Shown here piece by piece: positions 25,539-33,676 of a DNA stretch of 64,000 bases. Each line of letters starts with the position of its first letter. The first letter of the stretch is position 1. Position numbers and translations under genes: made by a program. The stretch spans positions 186,001 through 250,000 of the forward strand of contig NZ_CP046051.1 of assembly GCF_013315815.1 (NCBI RefSeq), given 5' to 3'. The notes under the pieces are model-generated. The model worked only from the letters and a program-made list of their open reading frames with translations. It was not told the DNA's origin and did no database searches. This DNA is from Caproicibacterium lactatifermentans. Lineage in GTDB: Bacteria; Bacillota; Clostridia; Oscillospirales; Acutalibacteraceae.

Positions 25539-25898
25539 TCAAACGCTTAAAGAAGCCTTGACTTTAAAAACTATCCATTCGCGGTGCTGGTCCGGGTCCA
25601 TCGGGTCGATGATTGTGTAAACAATGTTGCCGCGGATCAGCCTGCAGGAAGCGGTGATCAGCGGATTATACCGCATGACGACATTCGCCGCGTCAATCAC
25701 CTGGACGGACTGGGCAATCCATGCTTCGGTTCCGCCCAAAGGATACCATTTGCACCGCAGATAACGGGGCGGATCAGTGGAAAGTGTGTTGCCAAGATCA
25801 ATCCAGCTTATTGTCTGATGAATACCTGTGCCGGTGACCACTTTCCTTTGAATGCGGATTAAGGTCCGCAGTTCACTGATGTGCATTTTGTATCTCAT
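25539..25898 (-). CDS. Phage head-tail adaptor/closure protein
   Basis: A 119-residue protein beginning MRYKMHISELRTLIRIQRKV, with a beta-rich C-terminal half ending VKASLSV. This is typical of SPP1 gp16-like head-closure proteins that follow the gp6-like connector in siphophages. The start at 25898 follows TAGGAGCG; longer readings overlap the upstream gene. It is the last structural gene present. Confidence 0.75.
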   Translation of the reverse strand: MRYKMHISELRTLIRIQRKVVTGTGIHQTISWIDLGNTLSTDPPRYLRCKWYPLGGTEAWIAQSVQVIDAANVVMRYNPLITASCRLIRGNIVYTIIDPMDPDQHREWIVFKVKASLSV

Positions 25899-25909
25899 GG
25901 CAGGCGCTC

Positions 25910-26185
25910 CTAAAACGTGTCTTTGCGGATGCCAAAAAGGATGGCACGGAGCATGGAAGTCAGCTCCTTGAAATCTGCGTTTTCCCGGTTTTCGTACAGA
26001 TAGGCCACCGCGTAAAGCTCCGCAATCCGCGCGGTTTCTTTTGAAGCAAGAAGCCCCGTTTCGTCTACACGTGCGATATTCATGCATAGTTTCTCCGCTG
26101 TTTCTATAAATCCCGTTATCATGGAATCCTCATCTGTAGAGTCAATATGCAGATAAAGCTTTGCTTCATCCAGTGTAATCAGCAT
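25910..26185 (-). CDS. Phage head-tail connector (gp6-like)
   Basis: A 91-residue helical protein with the typical opening LITLDEAKLYLHIDSTDEDS of gp6/SPP1 gp15-like connector proteins that join the portal to the tail. It sits between the capsid and head-closure genes, as usual. Confidence 0.85.
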   Translation of the reverse strand: MLITLDEAKLYLHIDSTDEDSMITGFIETAEKLCMNIARVDETGLLASKETARIAELYAVAYLYENRENADFKELTSMLRAILFGIRKDTF

Positions 26186-26225
26186 GATGTGTCACCGCCT
26201 CTGTTTTGCTTATGAATCAGTTGAT

Positions 26226-27422
26226 TCAGGCACTTGCTCCAGCTTTCAGAATCTGGACAGCTTCCGGCAGCACGAGCTTGCCGTCGACACGTTCCTTCGC
26301 CACATAGCCAATCATTCCGTTACCGGCAAAGAGCTCGCGGAGTTCCTGAAAACTTCTGGTTCCTCTGTCACCGATGTTGTAGTAGCTGAAATCACCGAAG
26401 GCGATCGCGGCTTTTCCGGCTTCAAGAGCAGGCGCATAAGCGGAAGTGCGCACAGCGTAGCCGCAAAGCCTGTCCGGTTCGCCAGCCTGATAGGACGGCT
26501 GCCAGATGTAGGCCTGGTTGTTGTCCTTGAGTTTGCGGATTGCCGCGAGGGTGGAGTCATTCAGAATAAAGCAGGCGTTCTTGCGGTACGGGCGCTTCAA
26601 GGCATAAATCAGGGTGAGAATATCATCCGTCGCGAGCTTTGTACCACTTAAGGTTACAGCCGTTACACCGCCGCCCTTGTCCGCAAAGATGCCGGTCGGC
26701 TTTCCGGTTCCGCTGCCGTTCAGGAAAGCGTCCTCTTCGGCATTGCCGAGCGCCTTGCCGAACTGGTCAATGATGTAGTTTTCCAGATTGAAGGCGTTGT
26801 CGTAAAGCAGTTCCTCGGTTACCTTGATGGCCACGTGGAGCTTGTGTGCATCAAGGACGATCTGGTCGAACGTCGCATCTCCGAAAGTCAACGCTTCGCC
26901 TTCCTCAATCCATGCCGCTGCGGGTTTCGTTCCCGCAATGTTGATCTTGTGCTCGCCGGACGTAGTGATGGTCGTTGCAAGGCTGCGGAAGATGTTTTCT
27001 TCTGTGAGTTTGTCGATAAGGCGGGAGTCCCATTCTTCCGGAACGAGGTAACCGCCGTTCGCGTCAGTGCCTTCCTGCAGAATGTCCGACACCTGATGGA
27101 AGCCGCTGCGCATGGCTGTGAGCATTGCTTTCGCGTAGGCGTCAGATGCTCTGCCGTGTTTCTCCGGCTTATTCTCTGTTCCGGCACCTGGCTTCCCGGT
27201 AAGGGGAATATTGACCGGCTGGCTCATCTGTTCCTCGATAGACTTTTGGCGGTTCAGCCTGTCGATTTCCTTTGTGAGGCCGGTGATTTCCTTTTCCATC
27301 TTGTCGTAGGCGGCTCCGTCTTCCTCAGAAAGGATGCCGCCGCTGCTGCGGTGGGATTCGAGAAATGCCTTTGCCGTTTCCCACGCCTTGGCTCTCTTAT
27401 TAATTAATTCCTGTACATTCAT
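26226..27422 (-). CDS. Phage major capsid protein, HK97 fold
   Basis: A 398-residue HK97-type capsid protein. The N-terminal 100 residues form a coiled-coil scaffold (delta) domain rich in K and E. The mature region includes EEWDSRLIDKLTEENIFRSL, a nonpolar core and the C-terminal GDFSYYNIGDRGTRSFQEL. The delta domain is probably cut by the ClpP-type protease encoded just upstream. It starts after AGGAGGA and the order portal-protease-capsid-connector is standard. Confidence 0.93.
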   Translation of the reverse strand: MNVQELINKRAKAWETAKAFLESHRSSGGILSEEDGAAYDKMEKEITGLTKEIDRLNRQKSIEEQMSQPVNIPLTGKPGAGTENKPEKHGRASDAYAKAMLTAMRSGFHQVSDILQEGTDANGGYLVPEEWDSRLIDKLTEENIFRSLATTITTSGEHKINIAGTKPAAAWIEEGEALTFGDATFDQIVLDAHKLHVAIKVTEELLYDNAFNLENYIIDQFGKALGNAEEDAFLNGSGTGKPTGIFADKGGGVTAVTLSGTKLATDDILTLIYALKRPYRKNACFILNDSTLAAIRKLKDNNQAYIWQPSYQAGEPDRLCGYAVRTSAYAPALEAGKAAIAFGDFSYYNIGDRGTRSFQELRELFAGNGMIGYVAKERVDGKLVLPEAVQILKAGASA

Positions 27423-27434
27423 GATGTTGTCCTC

Positions 27435-28301
27435 CTATTCAATGAACTGTTTCATGAGGTCGAGACGCTTTTCGAGGTCTTCGACCGATCTGCCTGTGTT
27501 GTAAACTTTTGCCTGCTTTTCGTTATCAGGCGGTTTTTCGGAATGTTCCCTGCAGTAGTTGCAGAGCTTCTTGTTCATGGCTGCCGCAGCTCTGTAACGG
27601 GAGAAGAGCATGGATTTCGGCTCAACCTCATCGGATTCCTTTTCTGATGTGCTTCTTTCGTCCGGTTCATCCTCAGCAGGTGTTTCGTCAGGCTCTGTTT
27701 CCGGTTTTCTACCATAGAGGGAGCTCCTCTCAATCACACCGTCCGCAAAATGCAGCTCGACTGCTTTCCCAGCATTCATCCAGGTCTCTTCATCCATGAG
27801 CTTACTGAGTTTATTCCTCGAAAGGCCGGTCTTTGTCTGGTAGGCGTTGACGATGGAGTTTTTCACCTCGTCCAACATTTCGATTGTCTTCTGCATCTCA
27901 CCGGCATTGCCCATTGCGACTGTGCTCGGATTGTGAATCATGAGCATTGAAACTGGAGACATCAAAACTTCGTCGCCCGCCATCGCAATGACGCTTGCCG
28001 CGGAAGCCGCAAGACCGTCAATCTTAATTGTGACCTTGCCCTTGTAGTCGCGGAGCATGTTGTAAATCTGTGCTGCCGCAAAACAGTCACCGCCCGGAGA
28101 GTTCAGCCATACCGTGATGTCGCCGGAGCTGCTTTCCAATTCCGATCTAAAAAGAGCCGGAGTGACGTCGTCGTCAAACCAGCTCTCTTCTGCGATTGTC
28201 CCGTCAAGGAACAACATCCGTTCTTCCGTTTCCTGTCCGGGATTTGCTGGATCGGGCAGCTTATTTCTTGCCCATCTCCAGAACTTGTTTGTCTTTCCCA
28301 T
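27435..28301 (-). CDS. ClpP-type prohead maturation protease
   Basis: A 288-residue protein with a ClpP fold in its first 190 residues: WLNSPGGDCFAAAQIYNML, the catalytic serine in GLAASAASVIAMAG and the histidine in SMLMIHNPST. A charged C-terminal tail (about 200-288) is likely a scaffold part. The start at 28301 has AAGGAGG upstream and the gene overlaps the end of the portal gene by 41 bases. It matures the capsid in the cell. Confidence 0.92.
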   Translation of the reverse strand: MGKTNKFWRWARNKLPDPANPGQETEERMLFLDGTIAEESWFDDDVTPALFRSELESSSGDITVWLNSPGGDCFAAAQIYNMLRDYKGKVTIKIDGLAASAASVIAMAGDEVLMSPVSMLMIHNPSTVAMGNAGEMQKTIEMLDEVKNSIVNAYQTKTGLSRNKLSKLMDEETWMNAGKAVELHFADGVIERSSLYGRKPETEPDETPAEDEPDERSTSEKESDEVEPKSMLFSRYRAAAAMNKKLCNYCREHSEKPPDNEKQAKVYNTGRSVEDLEKRLDLMKQFIE

Positions 28302-29565
28302 CTGTATCCTCCTTGTTTGAATTTTGATTGTATGCGGACCCGGCATCCGCAAGTTTTACCACGTTTCCGTTCAGGACGTGGATATTGCCGCCTTCCTCGT
28401 CGGAAAGGAGATCCATGTTCTCAAGTTCCCGCACATCGTTCACGGAAAAAATTCCGTTCTGAATGCCGGTCGAATAACCGTTCATGCGGCTCTGATAGTC
28501 TCCCCGCAGGAGCCCGTCTACATTAAAGCGGATGAAGTAGCTTTTCTTTTCCTCCGGAGAGAGGAGCGAGCGCTGCATGGATTGTTCCCAGCGCACAAGC
28601 CACGGCTCCAGCGTATAAGTGACAAATTCCAAGCTTTGCTGCTCAATGTTCGAGAAGGTCGCGTGTTCGAGGTCGCCGATCATGTGTGGCGGGATGCGGA
28701 AAATCCTCGCAATTTCGTCCAGCTGGAACTTGCGCGTTTCAAGGAACTGCGCCTGCTCCGGACTGATGGAAATCGGCGTATAGGTCATGCCTTCTTCCAA
28801 AATGGCGACCTTGTTGGAATTGGAACTCCCGCCGAATCCGGCCTCCCATGAGTTCCTTATTTTCTCCGGGTCTTTCACGACGCCCGGCATTGACAGAATG
28901 CCGGATGGATTCGCCCCGTTTTTAAAGAAGGCCGCGCCGTATTCCTCGGTCGCCATTGCCATGCCGATGGAATTCTTCGCCATCGCGATCGGCGAATAGC
29001 CGACCAAACCATCAAAGCCAAGTCCCGGAATGTGCAGCACGTCGGAAGGCGTGAGCCTGACCGTCCCGGCCTTCATCGTCGGAGCATCGGATGTGCTCAT
29101 CTGATACTCGTAGTACAGATGTCCGTTTTCATCCCGATCGACACGCATTCGGTTTGCCATGAGAGGATAAAGTGCCGCGACCTCGCCGCGTCCGTTTCTT
29201 ATGATCTGTGCGTAAGCGTTTCCCCAAAGAAGAAGGTGCGTCATGAGCGTTTCCCGGAATATGAACGAAGTCATTTCCGGGTTTGGTTCGTCATGAAGCA
29301 GCGGATACAGTGGGTGGTCGACAGCCTTTTCCTTGCTGTTTTTGTCTGTATAGCGGTAAAGGTGCAGCGGAAGGCTCGCAATGGCTTCCGAAAGGACGCG
29401 GACGCAGGCGTATACTGCTGAAATCTGCATGGCGGAGCGCTCCGTCACCGCTTTGCCGGAAGAACTGTTTCCGAAGTAATAGCGGTAGCCGCTGCCGTTC
29501 GTTGAATCCTTAGGCCGGTGTTCTGGTTTATCCCGTGACCGGAAAAGGCCGCTGAAGATACTCAT
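28261..29565 (-). CDS. Phage portal protein, HK97 family
   Basis: A 434-residue portal. Typical segments are SAVYACVRVLSEAIASLPLH, LLLWGNAYAQIIRNGRGEV and IARIFRIPPHMIGDLEHATFSNIEQQS. It forms the dodecameric DNA channel at one capsid vertex. It starts at 29565 after AAAGGATG. A toxin-antitoxin pair separates it from the large terminase gene, to which it is normally adjacent. Confidence 0.93.
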   Translation of the reverse strand: MSIFSGLFRSRDKPEHRPKDSTNGSGYRYYFGNSSSGKAVTERSAMQISAVYACVRVLSEAIASLPLHLYRYTDKNSKEKAVDHPLYPLLHDEPNPEMTSFIFRETLMTHLLLWGNAYAQIIRNGRGEVAALYPLMANRMRVDRDENGHLYYEYQMSTSDAPTMKAGTVRLTPSDVLHIPGLGFDGLVGYSPIAMAKNSIGMAMATEEYGAAFFKNGANPSGILSMPGVVKDPEKIRNSWEAGFGGSSNSNKVAILEEGMTYTPISISPEQAQFLETRKFQLDEIARIFRIPPHMIGDLEHATFSNIEQQSLEFVTYTLEPWLVRWEQSMQRSLLSPEEKKSYFIRFNVDGLLRGDYQSRMNGYSTGIQNGIFSVNDVRELENMDLLSDEEGGNIHVLNGNVVKLADAGSAYNQNSNKEDTDGKDKQVLEMGKK

Positions 29566-29635
29566 ATATAAATCACATCCTTTCTAAAAAAGGGCGTAAG
29601 AAAAGCACCTACCTTTCGATAGATGCTTTCAGCAA

Positions 29636-29965
29636 TTAATATTTTATTGTTTCACGGAGCTGCTTTCTGATATCCTGTACGCCATACATGATGCGGACAA
29701 TATATACCATTTTATCCGTTTCTTTTGGCAGATAGAAAACCAGATAATTGTCTACAGGAAAGAAACGCAGCCCCATACTGTGCCAAGGTTCATCCTCGTA
29801 TAATCGGTAACGCAGAGGCATTTCACTCAAACTCTTTATATGCTGCAAAATCCGTCCTGCCTGCTTTACCGCTGTATCCGGAACACAGAGCCCGTCTGCA
29901 ATATATTCATAAATGCTTCTTAAATCCTGGCGCGCTTTTTCGGAATATGCAACTTCCCAGCTCAT
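29636..29965 (-). CDS. RelE/ParE-family toxin
   Basis: A 109-residue protein of the ParE/RelE fold: WEVAYSEKARQDLRSIYEYI at the N-terminus and LRFFPVDNYLVFYLPKETDK near the end are typical. RelE members cut mRNA on ribosomes and ParE members poison gyrase; sequence alone does not decide. Its start overlaps the antitoxin stop by 4 bases. Confidence 0.88.
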   Translation of the reverse strand: MSWEVAYSEKARQDLRSIYEYIADGLCVPDTAVKQAGRILQHIKSLSEMPLRYRLYEDEPWHSMGLRFFPVDNYLVFYLPKETDKMVYIVRIMYGVQDIRKQLRETIKY

Positions 29966-30267
29966 ACTCCAAAGTCCCGCTTCATCTCTTTTTCAACGGT
30001 ATCTGACGAATAAACCTTGCCTGCCTTTATATCGTCCATACCTTTGTTCATTTCAGTATCAAATTGTTTTTTGGTAAGGGCACCAAAGGCAATCGGAGCA
30101 TTTGCAGGCAGCTTCATTTCAAATGGAATACCGCGCTGCAGTACGACTTGTCTTAAAAACATTCCTACAGCATTGGACATCGGAATGCCGAGCTGATTGA
30201 GTACTTCTTCGGCTTGCTTTTTGATTTCTGGCTCTACACGGGCGAAAACATTAGAAGTTCGTGCCAT
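29962..30267 (-). CDS. RelB/DinJ-family antitoxin
   Basis: A 101-residue protein with the RelB/DinJ ribbon-helix-helix (NVFARVEPEIKKQAEEVLNQ, LGIPMSNAVGMFLRQVV). The acidic C-terminal part would neutralise the toxin encoded next. The RHH domain is expected to bind its own operator just upstream (30268-30350). Confidence 0.9.
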   Translation of the reverse strand: MARTSNVFARVEPEIKKQAEEVLNQLGIPMSNAVGMFLRQVVLQRGIPFEMKLPANAPIAFGALTKKQFDTEMNKGMDDIKAGKVYSSDTVEKEMKRDFGV

Positions 30268-30350
30268 ACAAATCCCATCCTTTCACGGATAGCATAACAC
30301 AAGTTGGCTGCAATATGCAAGCTAACAGCAAGCAAAAATGAAAATATTAT

Positions 30351-31958
30351 TTACAGAAATAAAATGCCTCTGTCATCGTAAACAGAAGCGCCGTTGTCGT
30401 TGCCGCAGCGAATGGCACGGTCAAGCGCCATGATCATTGCAATCGCACCATCGATTTTTTCTGTACTTTTTTCCTTGTCCGCCTTGATGTTTCCGGCAGG
30501 GTCGGTGCGGATGAAGATGTTGTCTATCATCCAGCGGAGCACCGGGTGGCCGCCGTGTGCGATGCGTTTTTCCAGCGTGAGATTCATGAGTTCCTTCGTG
30601 GGCGGCGACATATCCTTGAAGCCCTGCCCGAACGGAACGACCGTGAAACCCATGCCTTCGAGGTTCTGCACCATTTGCACAGCTCCCCAGCGGTCAAAAG
30701 CAATCTCACGGATGTTGAAGCGCTCACCGAGACGCTCGATGAACTTTTCAATATAGCCGTAGTGTATCACATTTCCTTCCGTAGTTTCGAGATACCCTTG
30801 CTTTTTCCAGATGTCATAGGGCACGTGGTCGCGCCGGACACGGAGGTCGAGCATTTCTTCCGGCACCCAGAAGTACGGGAGAACCACATATTTGCCGTCC
30901 TCGTCTTTGGGAGGGAAAAGCAGAACGAATGCCGTGATGTCGGTCGTGGATGAGAGGTCGAGACCGCCGTAGCAGACGCGGTTTTCCAGTTCCTCTTCGT
31001 TTACAGGGAACGCACAGGTGTCCCATTTATCCATCGGCATCCAGCGGACGGCCTGCTTAACCCATTGATTTAAGCGGAGCTGCCGGAAGGAGTTCTCCTC
31101 GCTGGGATTTTGCTTCGCCGATTCACAGGCTGCTTCGACTTTATCGATGCCGACTGTAATGCCGAGCGACGGATTTGCTTTCTTCCAGATCTTCGGGTCT
31201 GTCCAGTCGTCCGTTTCAGCGGCACCGTAGATGACCGGGTAGAAGGTCGGGTCAACCTTCCTGCCGTCAAGGATATCCTGCGCCTTCTGATGGACCTCGT
31301 AGCAGATCGTGTTTGTGTCATTACCGGCTGTCGTGATGAGAAAATATAAAGGCTGCATTCTGGCGTCGCCGGAACCTTTTGTCATGACATCGAAGAGCTT
31401 CCGATTCGGCTGTGTGTGCAGTTCATCGAAGACGACGCCGTGGACGTTGAAACCGTGCTTTGAATATGCTTCGGCGGAGAGCACCTGATAGAAACTGTTC
31501 GTAGGTTGGTAGATAATCCGCTTTTGAGAAGCAAGAATTTTGATGCGCCGGTCGAGCGCCGGACACATTCGGACCATGTCGGCGGCGACGTCGAACACGA
31601 TGGCTGCCTGCTGGCGGTCAGCGGCACAGCCGTAGACCTCAGCGCGTTCCTCTCCGTCGCCGCAGCAGAGGAGCAGCGCGACCGCAGCGGCAAGCTCAGA
31701 CTTTCCCATCTTCTTCGGGATTTCGATATAGGCCGTGTTAAACTGCCGGTAACCGTTCGGCTTCAGAATGCCGAAGAGGTCACGAATAATCTGCTCCTGC
31801 CAGTCAATGAGCTCGAAAGGCTTTCCTGCCCATGTGCCCTTGGTATGGCAGAGCTGCTCGATGAACGTCACGGCGTAGTCCGCCATAACCTTGTTGTAGG
31901 CGGAACCTTCTGCCATGAAGCGGGTTGGCTTGTAATGTTTCAATTTCCTCATTGCCAC
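30351..31958 (-). CDS. Phage terminase large subunit
   Basis: A 535-residue terminase ATPase-nuclease. The ATPase part includes the segment EIPKKMGKSELAAAVALLLC (Walker A variant) and VVFDELHTQPNRKLFD (Walker B). The nuclease part has GGLDLSSTTDITAFVLLF and later acidic residues. It packages DNA into the procapsid. It is separated from the small terminase gene by five other genes, including a methyltransferase, which is typical of this clostridial phage type. Confidence 0.93.
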   Translation of the reverse strand: MAMRKLKHYKPTRFMAEGSAYNKVMADYAVTFIEQLCHTKGTWAGKPFELIDWQEQIIRDLFGILKPNGYRQFNTAYIEIPKKMGKSELAAAVALLLCCGDGEERAEVYGCAADRQQAAIVFDVAADMVRMCPALDRRIKILASQKRIIYQPTNSFYQVLSAEAYSKHGFNVHGVVFDELHTQPNRKLFDVMTKGSGDARMQPLYFLITTAGNDTNTICYEVHQKAQDILDGRKVDPTFYPVIYGAAETDDWTDPKIWKKANPSLGITVGIDKVEAACESAKQNPSEENSFRQLRLNQWVKQAVRWMPMDKWDTCAFPVNEEELENRVCYGGLDLSSTTDITAFVLLFPPKDEDGKYVVLPYFWVPEEMLDLRVRRDHVPYDIWKKQGYLETTEGNVIHYGYIEKFIERLGERFNIREIAFDRWGAVQMVQNLEGMGFTVVPFGQGFKDMSPPTKELMNLTLEKRIAHGGHPVLRWMIDNIFIRTDPAGNIKADKEKSTEKIDGAIAMIMALDRAIRCGNDNGASVYDDRGILFL

Positions 31959-32090
31959 GGCGGCATCCTCCTTTCAAGGCAAAATAAAAGGCCGCCTGTC
32001 GATATATTCGACTGGCGATACTCACAAATCTATGTTGGTACGAGAGAAAGAGCCGTACGGCTTCTTCTTTCGGAATATTTCTATTCATGT

Positions 32091-32317
32091 TCAGTTATAT
32101 TTCTTTACCAAAATCGCATAGGCAAGCTGCGCGGCTTCCGTTTCCGGTTCCATATCCCAACCCCGGTCGTAGTTGGCAATGACCGCGCCGTTTTTTTCAG
32201 CATGAGCTTCGAGATTCTGCCTTCGTTTTCAATTCCGTACTGGCTGCCCTGCTCGTAGTGCTTGACCCAGTAGTGAATGATGTGATTTCCGATTTTTAGG
32301 CTTCCTTTGCTCCACAT
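32091..32317 (-). pseudogene. Small phage protein gene with a frameshift at a run of seven A
   Basis: The reading from ATG 32317 (MWSKGSLKIGNHIIHYWVKH onward, GGAGGG ribosome site) runs into the T7 run at 32191-32197 (A7 on the coding strand). Continuing in that frame gives low-quality sequence; shifting back one base gives KKNGAVIANYDRGWDMEPET and a natural stop at 32091. One more A would restore a 75-residue protein of a type I recall from clostridial phages. It may be a mutation, a homopolymer sequencing error, or slippage. Confidence 0.65.
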
Positions 32318-32458
32318 GGTCTTTTCCCTCCGTTTTATTCAGATGTGTTTTCCTTTTTGCATATACATATATCACTCTGAAGGGAACGAATAGCAAGTGG
32401 ATTCCGGAGAATTCTATGCGAGAAGTCAAGCCTTTTAGGAACGGTAAAATTGTGTAGT

Positions 32459-32635
32459 TTACGCTTCGCTTGTGAGAATGAAATGCACATATTCCTTGCG
32501 GTGTTCCTCAAGGAAAAACACCAGCTCATAGAAATCACGTTTGTAGGCAAGGCGCTGGACGGCGTTTACGTCGAACATATTTGTAAGGCCGGTGTTCTGA
32601 ATCGCGAGAATCTGTTCCTTAATTTTCTCAGTCAT
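32459..32635 (-). CDS. Small phage protein, DUF5049-like
   Basis: A 58-residue protein beginning MTEKIKEQILAIQNTGLTNM and ending in FILTSEA. It starts at 32635, overlaps the previous gene by 8 bases and lies in the packaging operon. Small proteins of this kind (DUF5049, from memory) recur next to DUF4314 in clostridial phages. Function unknown. Confidence 0.65.
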   Translation of the reverse strand: MTEKIKEQILAIQNTGLTNMFDVNAVQRLAYKRDFYELVFFLEEHRKEYVHFILTSEA

Positions 32636-32861
32636 CGGAATCCACCACCTTCCGCACGATGTCGATGCCGTAAATTACATTGAGGCTGGAGCCATTATCC
32701 CAGTTTACGAGAAGGGAGCCGGTGTCGTCGACTCCAGTGACTATTCCTCTGATGCCGATGGGCGGTGCCTGAGCATCGTCCATCCGAAGGAGTTCCACGC
32801 GGCATCCCACTGGAAACTGCCGCTTCACCTTTTCAGCCGTTTCTTTATTCGGAAATTTCAT
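32628..32861 (-). CDS. DUF4314 phage protein
   Basis: A 77-residue protein with a small beta-barrel-like pattern (GCRVELLRMDDAQAPPIGIR, GIVTGVDDTGSLLVNWDNGS), the hallmark of DUF4314, common in phage packaging operons. It overlaps both neighbours slightly. The barrel resembles nucleic-acid- or protein-binding folds, but no role is proven. Confidence 0.75.
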   Translation of the reverse strand: MKFPNKETAEKVKRQFPVGCRVELLRMDDAQAPPIGIRGIVTGVDDTGSLLVNWDNGSSLNVIYGIDIVRKVVDSDD

Positions 32862-33555
32862 CGTCAGTGGCCTCTTTTTTCGCCCCGTTCCTGAAACTCG
32901 AATTTCCTGTCAGGTTCTTCAGCAGAATCTTTCTCTCCTGCTTGTATTCTGGTCCTATGAATCCGAGCCGCAGAAGGAAGCAGCGGAATGCGTATTTCTC
33001 ATTGTCGGCCGGGTGCTCGGTACTGCTTACCCGTTTTTGGTCTTTCGAGAGTTTGCAGAGGGCGGCAATGAAATGAGTGTATGCTTTGGATGCATCCGAT
33101 CCCGGCATTTCCGGAAACCATGGGAATGAAACTTTATTCTCACCGATTTCAATCGGCATGTCGTCAATTCCAAGTGCCTTCTTGATAAGCGCACCTTTCG
33201 CCTTGAGCAGGTTCGTCAGGTTGCCGGTTGAGACCGCCGCCAGTGGAACCGAAATCGTAAGGCCCATGTTTTCGCCCTGTCCGGCGCCATCCGCCGTTTC
33301 AGACTCTTCTCCGGACGTTTCCCCAACTTTGGCAGTGAAGCCGCGCTTGTCAAGCTCTTTGATAAGGTCCTCGGTTCCTTTGCTGTCTGTTCTGTTGCCG
33401 AACTCCAGTGTTCCGTTCCGGTCGACTGTGAAGCAGCCGACTTTGTAGGCCGCTGTCGGCATACCGAGGTATTCTGCCTTTCCTTCTGTGATTGCTGCGA
33501 TGGCATTGACTAAGGACTTCCTGTCTTTTCCTGTTACGTTGTAATCTATTTTCAT
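32845..33555 (-). CDS. Phage protein of unknown function
   Basis: A 236-residue protein starting MKIDYNVTGKDRKSLVNAIA after AAGGAGG. The N-terminal 70 residues look like a small alpha/beta domain seen at the start of a clostridial phage family I recall but cannot name; the remainder has a hydrophilic linker and a helical C-terminus (GFIGPEYKQERKILLKNLTG). It lies between the methyltransferase and DUF4314 genes. Confidence 0.7.
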   Translation of the reverse strand: MKIDYNVTGKDRKSLVNAIAAITEGKAEYLGMPTAAYKVGCFTVDRNGTLEFGNRTDSKGTEDLIKELDKRGFTAKVGETSGEESETADGAGQGENMGLTISVPLAAVSTGNLTNLLKAKGALIKKALGIDDMPIEIGENKVSFPWFPEMPGSDASKAYTHFIAALCKLSKDQKRVSSTEHPADNEKYAFRCFLLRLGFIGPEYKQERKILLKNLTGNSSFRNGAKKEATDDEISE

Positions 33556-33676
33556 TGGTATTTGCCTCCTTCGTTTTGGTATGTACATCTATCACTCAGA
33601 AGGCCTTATTTATCAAGCAATTTGGGAAATTTTGTGCTGTAGAATATCGCCGAATTATCGGGATGAAATTTGTGTG

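Noticed and set aside
31506..32258. A 250-codon plus-strand frame opposite the large terminase
   Set aside because: Antisense shadow; its 3' part overlaps the frameshifted small gene and has no family features.
32091..32317. Programmed -1 ribosomal frameshift as the cause of the split small phage gene
   Set aside because: In the reading frame CTG-AAA-AAA-ACG the heptamer is not in the A-AAA-AAA or A-AAA-AAG phase needed for tandem slippage, unlike the site in the IS element. Kept only as a minor possibility.
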